Positions 1 to 11,600 of a DNA stretch of 50,267 nt are shown here, piece after piece. The notes under the pieces were generated by a model. That model saw only the letters and a program-made list of their open reading frames with translations. It had not been told where the DNA came from and did no database searches. A program made the position numbers and the translations under genes. Positions within the stretch are counted from its first letter, which is position 1, and each line of letters starts with the position of its first letter. The stretch is from positions 556,476 through 606,742 of the forward strand of contig NW_020170408.1 in the NCBI RefSeq assembly GCF_000524195.1. The letters run 5' to 3'. This DNA is from Echinococcus granulosus (taxonomy: Eukaryota; Platyhelminthes; Cestoda; Cyclophyllidea; Taeniidae).

Positions 1-893
1 AAACTGTTTAATTTCCGACCAAGTAAAAGAAAAATCCATAAATAAAATAGTTCTAAAGTACTTTGAACTCTGAAAATTGGCTTTGACTTAAGTTACTGCA
101 GTTAAAAAGGATATTAAAAAAATTAAGAAGCAGTTAAAGAAGTTTTTTACTCAACTAAATTTTCATGCTTCGTCGAAAAAGTTTCAGTTTACATTAGTAC
201 ATTACATTTCATAAACAGGTCTTAAGTTTCATAAATTCGCCTGCGAAAATTTGCAGAATAATTTTCCTAGAATCAAATGCTTAAGGTTGCAAATTTATAC
301 TAGTCAGGCATTGGGAATTATCTACAACTTCTATATGCTCGCGGGCAGTATGAAACCGTCAGGGAACCAATAAGAACGCTTCAAATTTTTTTAGGAATTA
401 AGAAATTATTTCCTCTGAGGATGATGTGGAACAAAATAGGTGTTCTTAGTCATTCGCAAATTTTGCGCCGGATTCCGTTTACTGTGCTACTGAAATATTA
501 GTAAATTATTCACAATATTAGCATTCTAAAATATTTTAGAAAGGAAAGATTACAACCCTTGAAACACCTAGGCGTGAATTGTACATTTGCAGTTGTCTCA
601 CCAGTCATTTCCGGTCAGAACGGCCCTCTTTCAGAAGCCCCATTGCGCAGTACATGCACACCTTCGTATGAGGTGTGACATTTAGTGGTAAAATTTGCAG
701 GGGCGTCACCTCCAACACGCCGGAAACTCCTTCCAATTTTTGCTTCTTTTTTCCACATGAACATGGAATCTAGCTGTCGTTTGCTCACTTTTATCCCCCG
801 CTCCCCCAATCTGTCCCATTAGATTGTAACTTCCTCTGTGATGTTCCCTAAAAATGCTCTTCTTCATTTTGGTTATTTTTTCCCTAAATTTAG
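1..893. other. AT-rich stretch at the window edge, no clear gene
   Basis: I recognise no coding sequence here. A 38-base segment at 635-672 on the + strand sits between a good pyrimidine-rich acceptor ending in CAG and a GT donor, so it could be a small internal exon of a gene entering from the left. Its frames do not join cleanly to the candidate exon at 894. Confidence 0.3.
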
Positions 894-985
894 GTGACTA
901 TGTCGTCGCGAAAGGAGAAAACGAGGATGTCCAGTGGAACAGCAGCAAACACGCAACAACCGCATATCGCAGTGGCGATTACTGA
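894..985 (+). CDS. possible 3'-terminal exon of a gene that starts left of the window
   Basis: A pyrimidine-rich acceptor ends in AG at 892-893. Reading from codon 896 gives about 29 residues beginning DYVVAKGENEDVQWNSS and ending RSGDY before a TGA at 983-985. The composition looks protein-like, and base use is richer in G and C than the flanks. A second frame from the same acceptor stays open to 1154 and begins with Ser/Arg/Lys-rich residues, so the frame is uncertain. An AATAAA at about 1297 could end the transcript. I do not recognise the product and see no upstream exon that joins in phase. It may be noise. Confidence 0.22.
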
Positions 986-3900
986 ACATGGCACATCAAT
1001 GCCATCACCATTGTCGACTTTACTGTTATTTTTATCAATTTCGTGTCACTATTTCGTTTCTTCTAAATTTCGACTACTGCCATGCACTGTTGCTACATCA
1101 ACCTTGGTCAAGGCTACTGCTTTACATTCATCCAACAACTTTAACTGTTTTTAATTAGCGTACTGAAAAATTGTAAGTAAAGAGCATTAGAAAATAGATT
1201 ATTTCCTAAGGTCAGTTACTCTTCATTTGCGGTTTTTGAAATTGGCGATAAAATTCTTGCCGTGATGAGGTGTGTGTACAGTCAAGGAGTTATAACACGA
1301 ATAAAAGCAGGAATTTCACGGCATTCAAAAATAGATTCTGTGCTGCAATTCACACAGCAAACGCAGGTAATTTGTATCTCTGGTCATACTACTTAACATT
1401 AGTTAGTAAGCAGCAATAAATTTATTCTAATTAATAAATTTTTTGTAGGGTCTGCTGCTATCTGCAGACAGATAGCTTAGCTCTTAAGAAATAAATAGAT
1501 TCAACCATATTTAAAAGTTCTTTCTAAAAAACAGTTAGGATTAGTTAACCAACATTCCAGAGAGACTTCCATAAGTTAAATTTGCGAGGCATGGCAAAAA
1601 TTCATGTCCCAAATCTCGGTTGCGCATCTCCGTTAGAAAGTCACCACTTTAGATAGGATGAAGAGAGGTGGAAGAGCCTCACGTTTTCCATGACCTTCGA
1701 TTTCCGCGCCGATATTACTCCAGCCTCTAAATGTTCGTTATCGAATTCGCTTCACTGAGGTATTTGGCAATTACGTGGTCGCATTGGAAGGAGAATGGAC
1801 GAGTGAGCAATAAATGTAAAGCTATAGCAAGGGTGTCACATCTATAAAGTTGCTGGACTGAAGTTAAAAAGATTAAATGATTTTTACTGTCACCATGGCA
1901 AAAGACATGTTCCACGTGGGTCTATTGTTCTCGGATGTAGTGTCTCTATTTGGGCCCCTCCTTTTACAATAATTTTGCTTCATTCCTAGAGTGGCAAACT
2001 GCCGTGAGTCCGTGTTTATGTTAGCTTCTTTACTCTGATCCGAAGTTGATTTTTAGTGTTAAAACATCTGTTCAGACTAGATTCTGCTGTTTTTTTTACA
2101 AAATACCGTTTATTAAAAGGTCCTATCAACCATTCCTACTGCCAACTTTTTCAACATAAAGTCCAAATTGTATATGAGAGGTTACAAAGTGGAAAAGCGG
2201 TGATGATGAGCACTTGACAAACTGCCAGCAGGTGAATGTAGAGCAGGTGGATGAGGATAAGGTGAAGCATTATTCGTCTCTAAGCTGTCCGAAGTTACAC
2301 ATCTTGCTATAAACAACTTATGTGAGAGAAAAAGTGGTAGAATATCAGAACAAAGGTTCCGCACGGTAATGGATAACCATCAAACAATTTCTCTTTTATA
2401 CATTTACTTTAATGATTATTTTTAAAATGTGAGAGGGAAATTAAACCATTTCTCCGTAGTTTCTAATGAAGTTTTTTCTATGACGGCGTGCAAAATTCAT
2501 CGGTGGGTTTCGCAAACCCCTACAGCATATGAACCTGCAAACACGCCTACAGGCAAGCATGACTCCCAGCGAAGGGGAGTGGCGAATGGATCATTGCAAG
2601 CCGTTCAAACCCTCAGCATTATTAGCCAACAATCAGCATTGTATAGTGTAGTGAGTGACCTTTATGTACCTGAATGAAATTGTAAAGGCCTTTTATTCAT
2701 TTAGCACCCCCACCTTGCATTGACATCGCTCCCACCATCTTATCATTTCTTCTATATTCAACAATCACGTCATGTCATGTCAATGGTCGGCTTTTGGCAA
2801 ATGTTAACAAGCAGAAAAGCGTGACGTTCATTCCAGAAGCAAAAGGAATGCACTAAGTTTGCATTAGGTATTTCACAGTTGATTCATTAGGCTGATGTAG
2901 GAATTGGGAACACTTATTATGGTATCGAAGGCAAGGATTAGTGTCGAACTGTCCCTACTTATGCCTCCCTTCCCAAATAACAACTCCTGAAAACATTTCT
3001 TGCCTTAAGTGGTGTTAATTCTCTTATTTAAGATGTCAGATTTTGCTAAGTTACTTATGAACATTTATCTCAATTGCATCCACAATTCATCCTCGTTACC
3101 TATTTGTGAGCTCATGGAGTCGGCTTCTAACTGTCTCTTAGGACATTTTGCTTATTGAAAAATGTATAAAATAATTCAAAAACGGTTGACTCTTGAGCAA
3201 CAAGGGAGATAGTTTGACACCCGTCTTACAGAGAGTGTGATAAAATATCGGCGTGGAGTGGATGTTCATTTTGAGGTATAATACGAAATTCCTCCTACGG
3301 AACTTAACGGAAGTACCATTCCAGTAATTCAGCAAAATATCCAAATTTTTATCCGAAAGTGCTCAACAGTGAGCAGGTCTACTAACTCCCCTATCCACAG
3401 AGAGGTGTTTAGCATATTGCCCCTGAATGCAATGCCGGATGTCAGGAAAACGCAATGATACCATGCAAGTTTTTATGCAGAAAAACATATTAAAGCACAC
3501 TTTTGTGCGATAATTTTTGTGATCAACTTCTAAATCCCTAATTTCCGTCCTTTTTCATAACAGTTTTATTTCATTTATAGGAAAAAGGCTACTCAACACA
3601 AACTTCTAAGCAATTATGAGAAGGCAAATAAACAAGTGTTATATTGTTATGCTGTCCAAATTGCTTAGGTTACTTAAGTCCTTTTTTTCCCCTTAAGTAT
3701 TGCGATTTTGATGCATTAGAAAGAATTATTAAAGGAACTACTTTAACTGTTCTGTGCATATTATCCAAGGGTATCTTTTGCCGACCTGATTAAGTTGCCC
3801 CCACATTAATCTTTTTTTAAGAAAATACTGTAACACTGACCTTGGTACTCTTTAAGGATTTCAAAAAAGAAATTGAAAATCCTCCTTTAATTCTGGACAT

Positions 3901-4074
3901 TTGACCTAATACACACACTGTTGAGTGGTTTTGGGGCAATACACGTTTTCTAGTCTAAACGTTCTACAAAGAATCAAATTTCAAAAAATGGAACGTTTAG
4001 GTCATTAACTTGTATTTTTTTGTAAATCATAAGGTTTCCTCCAGCACTTTTTTTAAATTTTCGTTTTTTTACAG
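986..4074. other. intergenic or 5' non-coding stretch, no gene seen
   Basis: Only short ORFs with no recognisable family or splice-supported continuation occur here. The last part probably contains the promoter and perhaps a 5' non-coding exon of the WD40 gene, because a splice acceptor (a T-run followed by ACAG, ending at 4074) lies just before its ATG. Confidence 0.5.
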
Positions 4075-4076
4075 AA

Positions 4077-7000
4077 ATGGGTTCTTCTTCAAGCAATTTA
4101 TTAGCGCCTGATCCTGACAATTCCACCGATGCTATTGACACTATCAAGGAAGCAGAACCGATCGGAAAGGCCACCCCAGCACCCGACCACTCTGATGTTA
4201 AGAAATGCATACAGGCGCATGGAGAGGAGATCAACTGCTTGGCAGTGTCTGCTGACGCCTCATTGCTAGCCTCGGGATCGGAGGACTGTTCCGTTCGGCT
4301 GTGGACAATGGAAGGATTCGAATGCGTGCAGGAACTACTCGGACACAATGACTACATCACATGCCTGGTGTTCGCCGGGAAGGCGTTGTTATCCGGATCT
4401 GGGGATATGACTGTACGCAAGTGGGATTTCCCCAAGGGTGAATGTCTCTTTGTAAGTTACTTCAGTACCTAAAAATTCCATTTATATAGGATTGCTTGCT
4501 TCTGACATTTCCAGGAATAAAGGGCGTCTACCTTGTTAACTTGGGGGCCCCTTTCATCAAATTCCACGAAGATGAGAACCGCCATGGATTGAATCGTCGT
4601 TAATAAAGGAGAAGAACTAGCGTTGGTCCTTTTAAACCTTCCAAATTGTGTGAAGTTGCTCCTAAGTTAGTATAAATAATCGCGAGTTGGCCATCATGAT
4701 TGACAGTGTTTGGACAGACCCACAAAACTGCTACCGCCTATCAATGGTTATACACACCTTCCACCTACAATTGTGTGTCTTACCACCAGGAGTAATAGGT
4801 TAGATATGACAGCAAAACACTTCTTGTATTTCCTAAAGATCATCACCGGTCATATGGGTTCAATCACCTCAATTTGCGTTACACGAACTCAAATTTTTAC
4901 CTCTGGAAACGAAAGCCTCGTTTACTGCTGGAGCCTCGAAGACGGCACCCAGATTCGTCAATTCGAAGGACATAAAGGCGCAGTCTACGGGATACTCATT
5001 ACTGCGGGTAGACGGGACTTCAACACAACTTTGGAGGAAACGGAACCAACTGCAGGACGACGTCGGGTGAGGTTTGTTACCTTCTCGGCAGATTGCACGG
5101 CGCGCCTTTGGAGTGCCACCAGATCGACCAGCCTCCAGACATTTGCGGGCCACACGGGACCAGTAACTTGTGTCGCGCTGGACCAGAACCACCACTACCT
5201 CTACACGGGATCATCCGAAGGTCGAATCGCCAGTTGGTTAATCGAAACGGGACAGCGGATCCATTGGTTTGAGGGACACACGGCTCCAATCATCGACTTG
5301 ATTGTAGGTCTCTCAATCATTTTCAAATCAGAAATTCCCGTGTTTACTGGAGCATATTTAGGAGTATTATCTTCACAAATAAGGACATTTCAAGATGTCT
5401 TAAAGCAAAAATTGTTTAAAATGCTGGCTGGCAATAGAGCCAAATTAACTTAGCTAATAAATTATTGCCGGTGTATTCTGAAGATTGTATGTGTTTAAAC
5501 CGTACAAACAGCAAGTCGGAGAGAGATTCTAACTTTATACCTCATTAAGTAGTACTCGAACGTTGAGCAAAGGCTAGTGTTTCCGTTTCAAAATTCGCAG
5601 TATTTTTAAGTTGCAGCTGACTGGCCCTTAAATGAGCATTCTAAACAAATCTTATTTACACAATATCCATGGAGAAACAGCAACAATATTGCTGAAAAAA
5701 TTGAGCACTAAACTAGGCATATTTTTTTAAAAAAAGGAAATAAGCAAGGAACTGCAGTGAGATACAAAATTATTGCTTGGTGTTACAAGACGGGCACTTC
5801 CCTCCAAAGTTCAGTTCTACCAGCAAAAAATGCTATCCTGAAAAACGGAAATCTGGTTGCAAAATGATGTGGTTAATTTCATTCTAGGCTTCAAATATAT
5901 GCAGCTACCACAATTTTACGAGAGGAAATGTAAAACATCCGTTTTGATAAAAATAAAGTCTTGTTTTAAAATAACGTGCATACTTCTATTGGTACATAAA
6001 AGAGAATGGTAAAGCCGGTGATTAAAGTATTCCGGTATACTGAAGTAGTTACTCTCGCCGGTTAAAATACTTAAAAAGCGACAAAGGAAGTTCCTTAAGC
6101 CTCTAAATTTTATTTTTCGAAACAGGCGCCAGTTTTGAACTCGCTATCAGAAACAAATAGCAGACATTTTAATGGGGAAATCACATTTATTATTAGGTTT
6201 GCTAATAAAGATTGTCGGAAATTTTGCTTTATTTTTAAGAATTCTGCTAATACCAACAAGTTTGATTCCCGCCTAGGATTTGGCGTTAACTGGGAGCTTT
6301 GAGAAACTTTTGAATTACGAATACCCGCAGATATTGTCAAAATTTATGACAAAGGATAGATTGCCTATTCATGTGCCAAATTGCAGATCCTGTAGATGCA
6401 TCAACAACTGCAATATCCTCACAGTATCCTAACAGGCTACCGAAAAGTTTTGCTTTTTAACTGACTAGTTGTTTTGAAGCGCTCAGTTTTGGTTAGTTTT
6501 GCAATTTGGTTCCGTAACTACGTACCGTTTAAAGTCTTGCTTGCTTTGTTTGTGCAATTTATAATGTGGTCAATTAATGCCCACCACTTTTAAAAAGGCA
6601 GTGATTGGGTTGAAAAAACATCCTAGCCTCTTACCAGAATTTAAGTTGTCTCTATTTTTAATAACGTTTTTTAACTAGGGCAATATAAGGTTATGTTCAT
6701 TTTTCATACTAATACAATAGATTTCAATTTTTCTGACTACGTTTTGTTCACTATTTTGTTCAAATAACTTTTCTACTTGGCAGTTTATTTTTGCATCACT
6801 TTTCAAAAAAATTGAGTTGTGGGTTCCCTGATAGCTCTATAATGTAGTGGTTGTTCGTTAAACTATTTTAACAGCAATTATATCTCTTTTAAAGCTTCAG
6901 TAAAGGTTTCAAGGATTTATTGGATTCTAGGTTTAAGCAGTTAATTCTCGTATGGGATGCTCGCGAGGCCTCTTGGTAAATCTGTTGCCACACCGCCGGT

Positions 7001-8428
7001 ACGATGCTGTCTCCAATTGTTTGCTTTTATCCTCCCCGGTATCGCCTAGAACACCGGTACCTGCGGCCCGAAATTTTAGGTTTTACAAACTGAACGTGTA
7101 CTTAGCTTTGCGGCTGCGATAACTCTTCGGCACATTTGCCGTTTAGCTTTTGAAGAAACTGTGGTTATGTGTCATCCCTTTGACAAGTTATTTAAGGAGG
7201 TTGGTTCTCGATGTAAAATGCTCAAAGATAGATAGATTAATGTCTGAAAGGAGTCCCACCTTTTACACAACCATCTATTGGCAATTACACACTGACTTCT
7301 AGTCACCAATGTTGACAATGTGTATCAATTCTATCGGCTAAACTACATTTGCCTTTTTTGTGGGAATTTTGGACGATTCCATTAGCCATGACTGTCATGC
7401 TAAAGGTCCATAGTTGCAGTGTGACGAGAAGACATACGAGGCGCATGGCGCAACTTTTATAGGGCAATTAACCCACGCAAAGTAGAGAGGAATTATACCT
7501 ACTTCACCTCGATCTTCGTTTTTCTTAACTCGCTACTGATTTTAATTCAGTGGTATGTTACCACCTGAATTGAATGCTGAACCATGGTTTCATTGTTAGC
7601 ATTTAGTCACTATTCCGCACGGATTAGGTACGCCCGCTTACCCTACGCTTTCACTGTGAACGTAAAACTTTGTTAAAAAATTCTTTTCGCTTTACTTTAG
7701 GTATCGGGTAATTACCTCTACAGCGCCAGTTCTGATGAGACAGCTCGAGCCTGGGTCACTGACATGGCGCAGGAATTGCGAACCTTTAAACCTCACGACC
7801 ATACGGTTTTCAAGTTGGCACTGAAGGACGATTTGCGTGAGTTTAATAGACAACTCACCCTTTCTCTTCATTGGTTTGGTTTTGACTAGGGTAATTAATT
7901 TTACCATGCAAGCAGCCAATTTCAGGGGCTAGGCAATTCAGCATTTCTCATTTCCCTTCCTGATTCATTGCTACTAACCTGATGGAGGCTTTACGCAAGC
8001 TAGACTAAAGAGACTTTGTGAAAGTGTACTTCCATGACCAAACTCATCCGAAAGTGTGGCTCGATTATCGGTTACAAAACTACTGATAGCGCCCAGAGAT
8101 TTTACCAAATTAAATCAGAATTTTAGCCTTAATGTCTAAAAAATCGTCCCTCTACTTCCTTAATTGTTACGCATTTAGTGATTACTGGATCAGGCGATGG
8201 GGAGATTCGATGCTTCGAGACAAATACCGCCATCATTCTGGAACGATTTACCTGCCCTGAGGAGGGGAAATTCTGCTGTTTTGAGGTATGCCGATTAAAT
8301 CAAAAGGGTTATTAGATGCTTTCAATCTGTAGCTTGTGGGAAATTTGATAATTGCTGCATCTCAAGAGGGACGAATTTGTGTCTGCGATCTCTCCCCTCT
8401 GCTTGAACGAATCAAGACAAAGGAGTAA
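4077..8428 (+). CDS. WDR86: WDR86-like WD40 repeat protein, five coding exons, about 392 residues
   Basis: Exons are 4077-4451, 4839-5303, 7701-7836, 8179-8285 and 8333-8428 (TAA). Introns are 387, 2397, 342 and 47 bases, all GT/AG, and the phases agree. The protein carries about eight WD40 units, seen as GH dipeptides and ends such as VRLW, VRKWD, YCWS, ARLW and ARAW. It aligns along its length with vertebrate WDR86 (about 376 residues) from memory. Repeat four holds an insertion with a Thr/Glu stretch and an Arg run. The N-terminus MGSSSS fits an N-myristoylation signal, and human WDR86 also begins with Met-Gly. WD40 propellers are scaffolds, and the function of WDR86 is poorly known, so no pathway is claimed. 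The acceptor AG lies only two bases before the ATG, which implies a 5' non-coding exon or spliced-leader addition. The gene converges with the CPT1-like gene, with 259 bases between the stop codons. Confidence 0.85.
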
Positions 8429-8654
8429 TCAATCTCGTTTAACAATAGTAGGGTGACCCATCCAACCAAAGTTACTGACTGAACAAGAGAAGAGCATGAC
8501 ACATGCTGTTGTGGTTGATTAGATGACATCTTTATCAATGCCTTTATAAAAGTTCCACTATTTCAAATCAAATAGAGGTTTTTTGCAACTTCCAACCAAT
8601 CGGCTCGACAGGAGTTACCCATTAAACTATTTTTTTCTTCCATAAAAGGCAGTA

Positions 8655-8660
8655 AATAAA
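8655..8660 (+). terminator. possible polyadenylation signal (AATAAA) of the WDR86-like gene
   Basis: This is an AATAAA hexamer 227 bases after the WDR86-like stop codon. It lies just outside the 3' end of the opposing CPT1-like reading frame, so the two 3' untranslated regions would overlap. It was called from the hexamer and its position only. Confidence 0.3.
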
Positions 8661-8687
8661 TATCAAAAGAACAACTTAACACGCCCT

Positions 8688-11600
8688 CTAAAAAGGCAAG
8701 TTCTGTAAGTCGAGTAGAACTTGCTCGAGAATGTGTGCAAAGTTCTCAACGCGATTCTCAACTCCAGTGATGGAAAATTGAAAAGCCTCGGGGTCTGTTC
8801 GACTTGCATAAGTTATGTGAATGGCACCACAGTGATCCATTGTTGGCAGTAGGATCTGCCATGCGCCCTAGGGTTAGCAAAAGAAGCAACTTCTTTGTGA
8901 TGATTGAAATGCAAAAAATGCGGCTCCAAGTTCGCCCGTACTCCAATGTAGTTTTAACCTACCTCAGAGGAAGAATCGGGCAATCGACAGGTGACAAGAT
9001 CATAAGGCATTTTCAGGAGTGTTTCCAGTGCCTCGCAGCGCTAAAACAGGATTGTGCAAAAATTTGGCAAACACCTCTGCCTAATTGTCGGACCCAGAGG
9101 GTCGAATAAAAGAGCGGCGCAGCAAAATTTAAAACAGCTCCCACATTAAACGATAAAACTCTTAAGTTTGGCCCTTGAAGGGGTAGTTTAGGACAAAAAA
9201 GATAAAGTGTTTAAATTGTGGACATCATTGTTCGCTTTCGTTGAGAAAAATCATCGATTCTCGGACTCAAAAATGTCCCATGTACAGCGTGAGGTACTTA
9301 AGTTCAAACAGTAGTATATTTTATACCTTGAAAGTGCGGAATTTGTGGGCAACGCTTAGCGCCAATAGGTGGCGGTCGATGCCCTTTCCCGTTATTGCGT
9401 GTTTTAGCAGGAATTCATGACGTTCACAAGCCTTTTTCAGGAGTTTTAAACACTCCGAGGCCTTGGCAGATTTTGTTGGCTTGCCAGTGCGGAGCCCAGC
9501 AAAACATCTGCAAAAAAAAGAGAAGCCTTTTCACGTAGGAAGGTGTCAGACTACCTGGCTACACTTTTGTCGTCTTTTTAACCTCACAAAATCCCCCATT
9601 TCCGTGGTGAGTGATCGCAGTGTCTCCGACCTTCCATTAATGAAAAGGCGGCATGGAACATACTCAGCACAGAGTGCCAGCCTCCCGGTCAGTCGAAAGT
9701 ACGTTGCATGTAGAGCAGCTTGAATGAAAGCATCTGTGCAGAGGCACCAACCGAACTTCACTCGAGAACGACCAAAAGCCGTGAAGTTGAGAGAGGAGAA
9801 CCTGAAAGACTTCCTATCCTGTAGCAAACATTATCACTCAATAAGTGATTGGTAAGGCTTATATTAAAGTTTAAGCAATGTGGAAAAAAATGGAAGGCAT
9901 CCAGTGAAAATTAGGTTGATAATTAACAAAAGCTTGCAATTTTGCCTAAATCTACAGCTTTTAAAAGAAGTTGAGGAATAAGCTGTCAACAGATGACAAG
10001 CAAAAAAAAACAGGCCACCCTTCCATCTGACTTGGGCTCCCAGGAAAAGTAGCCCTAGATGAAACTTCACCTTTTGACAAAGCTGCAGTGCCCTGTCATA
10101 AATTGGAACCATTTCATCAAAGCAATGCCAATTTAATGGCAGAGGGTCATCGCATTCATGATCTGCTTCTTCCAGGTAGACCGCATCTCCAGTCGCTGCA
10201 TCATACATTACTTCTGTTCTGAAAAAGGAAATAATTAAGGGATGCTAGTCCGAAGATTAGTCTTGATGAGCCGAAGGATTTATTTTTTTTGGATCTCACG
10301 GTAACCAGTTAAACATTCCCTTCCCCCCTCTTCCCCAAAGACAGCTTAGCAACAACCTACTCTGCAACTCGGAGACGTTCCAAAACACCAGCAAAGAAAG
10401 ACGGGTCCATCGAACTCCAGTCAACGTGAATACTGATATCAGCGCTTGGAAGGACACAGAAATTGACACTCTTGTCAGCCCACAAGTTTCCTTTGGCTTG
10501 ATAGGGCTCCATGGAGGAGTCGGTTGCCAAATAAACCTACAATGCATTCAATCGGGGTCATTTATGTAAAAGGTGCAGAAACGACTGAATCGTTTCTCAA
10601 CAATAGACTTGTGGAAGGTTGCTTAACTTAACACCGGCTTACGAGTCCCCCTTCCTTCTTGTAAATCAAATAATGGGGCCTGGTCATCCGGAAGGATAAA
10701 GTGCTGCCTGACTTTCAAATGAAAGGTAAAAAGTGGGAAGCTACTTGACGCAGTCAGTCAAAAGTTACTTCTAATCACAAATCTGTCAGACAGGCAAGAA
10801 TGTAACCAAGAAAATATAATTCATCAATCATTCATAATTACCCTAGTGGATGTAGGTGTGGACGAATGTCATGCCATCATGTCCTGTGCTAATGTCATCA
10901 TCAATTTAACATGACATTGGGAGGCTTTTAAGGCAGATTCGTCAACGAAATTAAGGCGTTTAAACAATTCCTAGATGGCGGGATTGGCTATCGCACCGCT
11001 TCAACAGGAAGTACCTCTGACTTTGGAACGGGAAACCAGACCATCTCAAGTCACGTCAGCTAAAAATAGAAAATACCACTTACCAGACAAATTGCCTTTT
11101 CCACCTCACTGAGAGAGGCATTGTTAATTCCGTAGGTGAAGTAGTCAGATCGACTTTTCTGCCATTCATCCCGACTAAGTGTTGTCAAAACAGTCGGAGA
11201 GTAAGGTCTGTCACCTTCAAGTTCTAAACAGCAAAAAGTTACGTCCGCATTCTTTATAGGACCTTTTAAATGATAATGACCAGAAAGTAACTACTTTCTT
11301 AATAGTTTATTATGAAGCTCACTAATTCACAAATTATCGACCAATTAGGCGGTATTTTACAAAGCATACAAACCTGATTTTTTGCGTGAATCCTCCATCA
11401 CAAATTCAAGCATTCTTTGCAGTAGATCGGGTGAGACAATTTTCCGCCATTTGGTGAAAAGTGGCACCTTGTAGAAGTGATTGCTGTGCACAACTACGAT
11501 GTGCTGAAAGGCGATAAACATTCGCCTTGTAACATATTTTATCGTGAAATAAAAAAAGGTGATTTAATCTACCTTGCTTAGGGATGGTGGGTACGTCCAG

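Noticed and set aside
9555..9582. Alternative downstream donor (CAG|GTAGTC) for the CPT1-like exon ending at 9583
   Set aside because: It leaves the wrong phase for the next exon. The donor after 9583 gives DFVR followed in frame by the conserved continuation.
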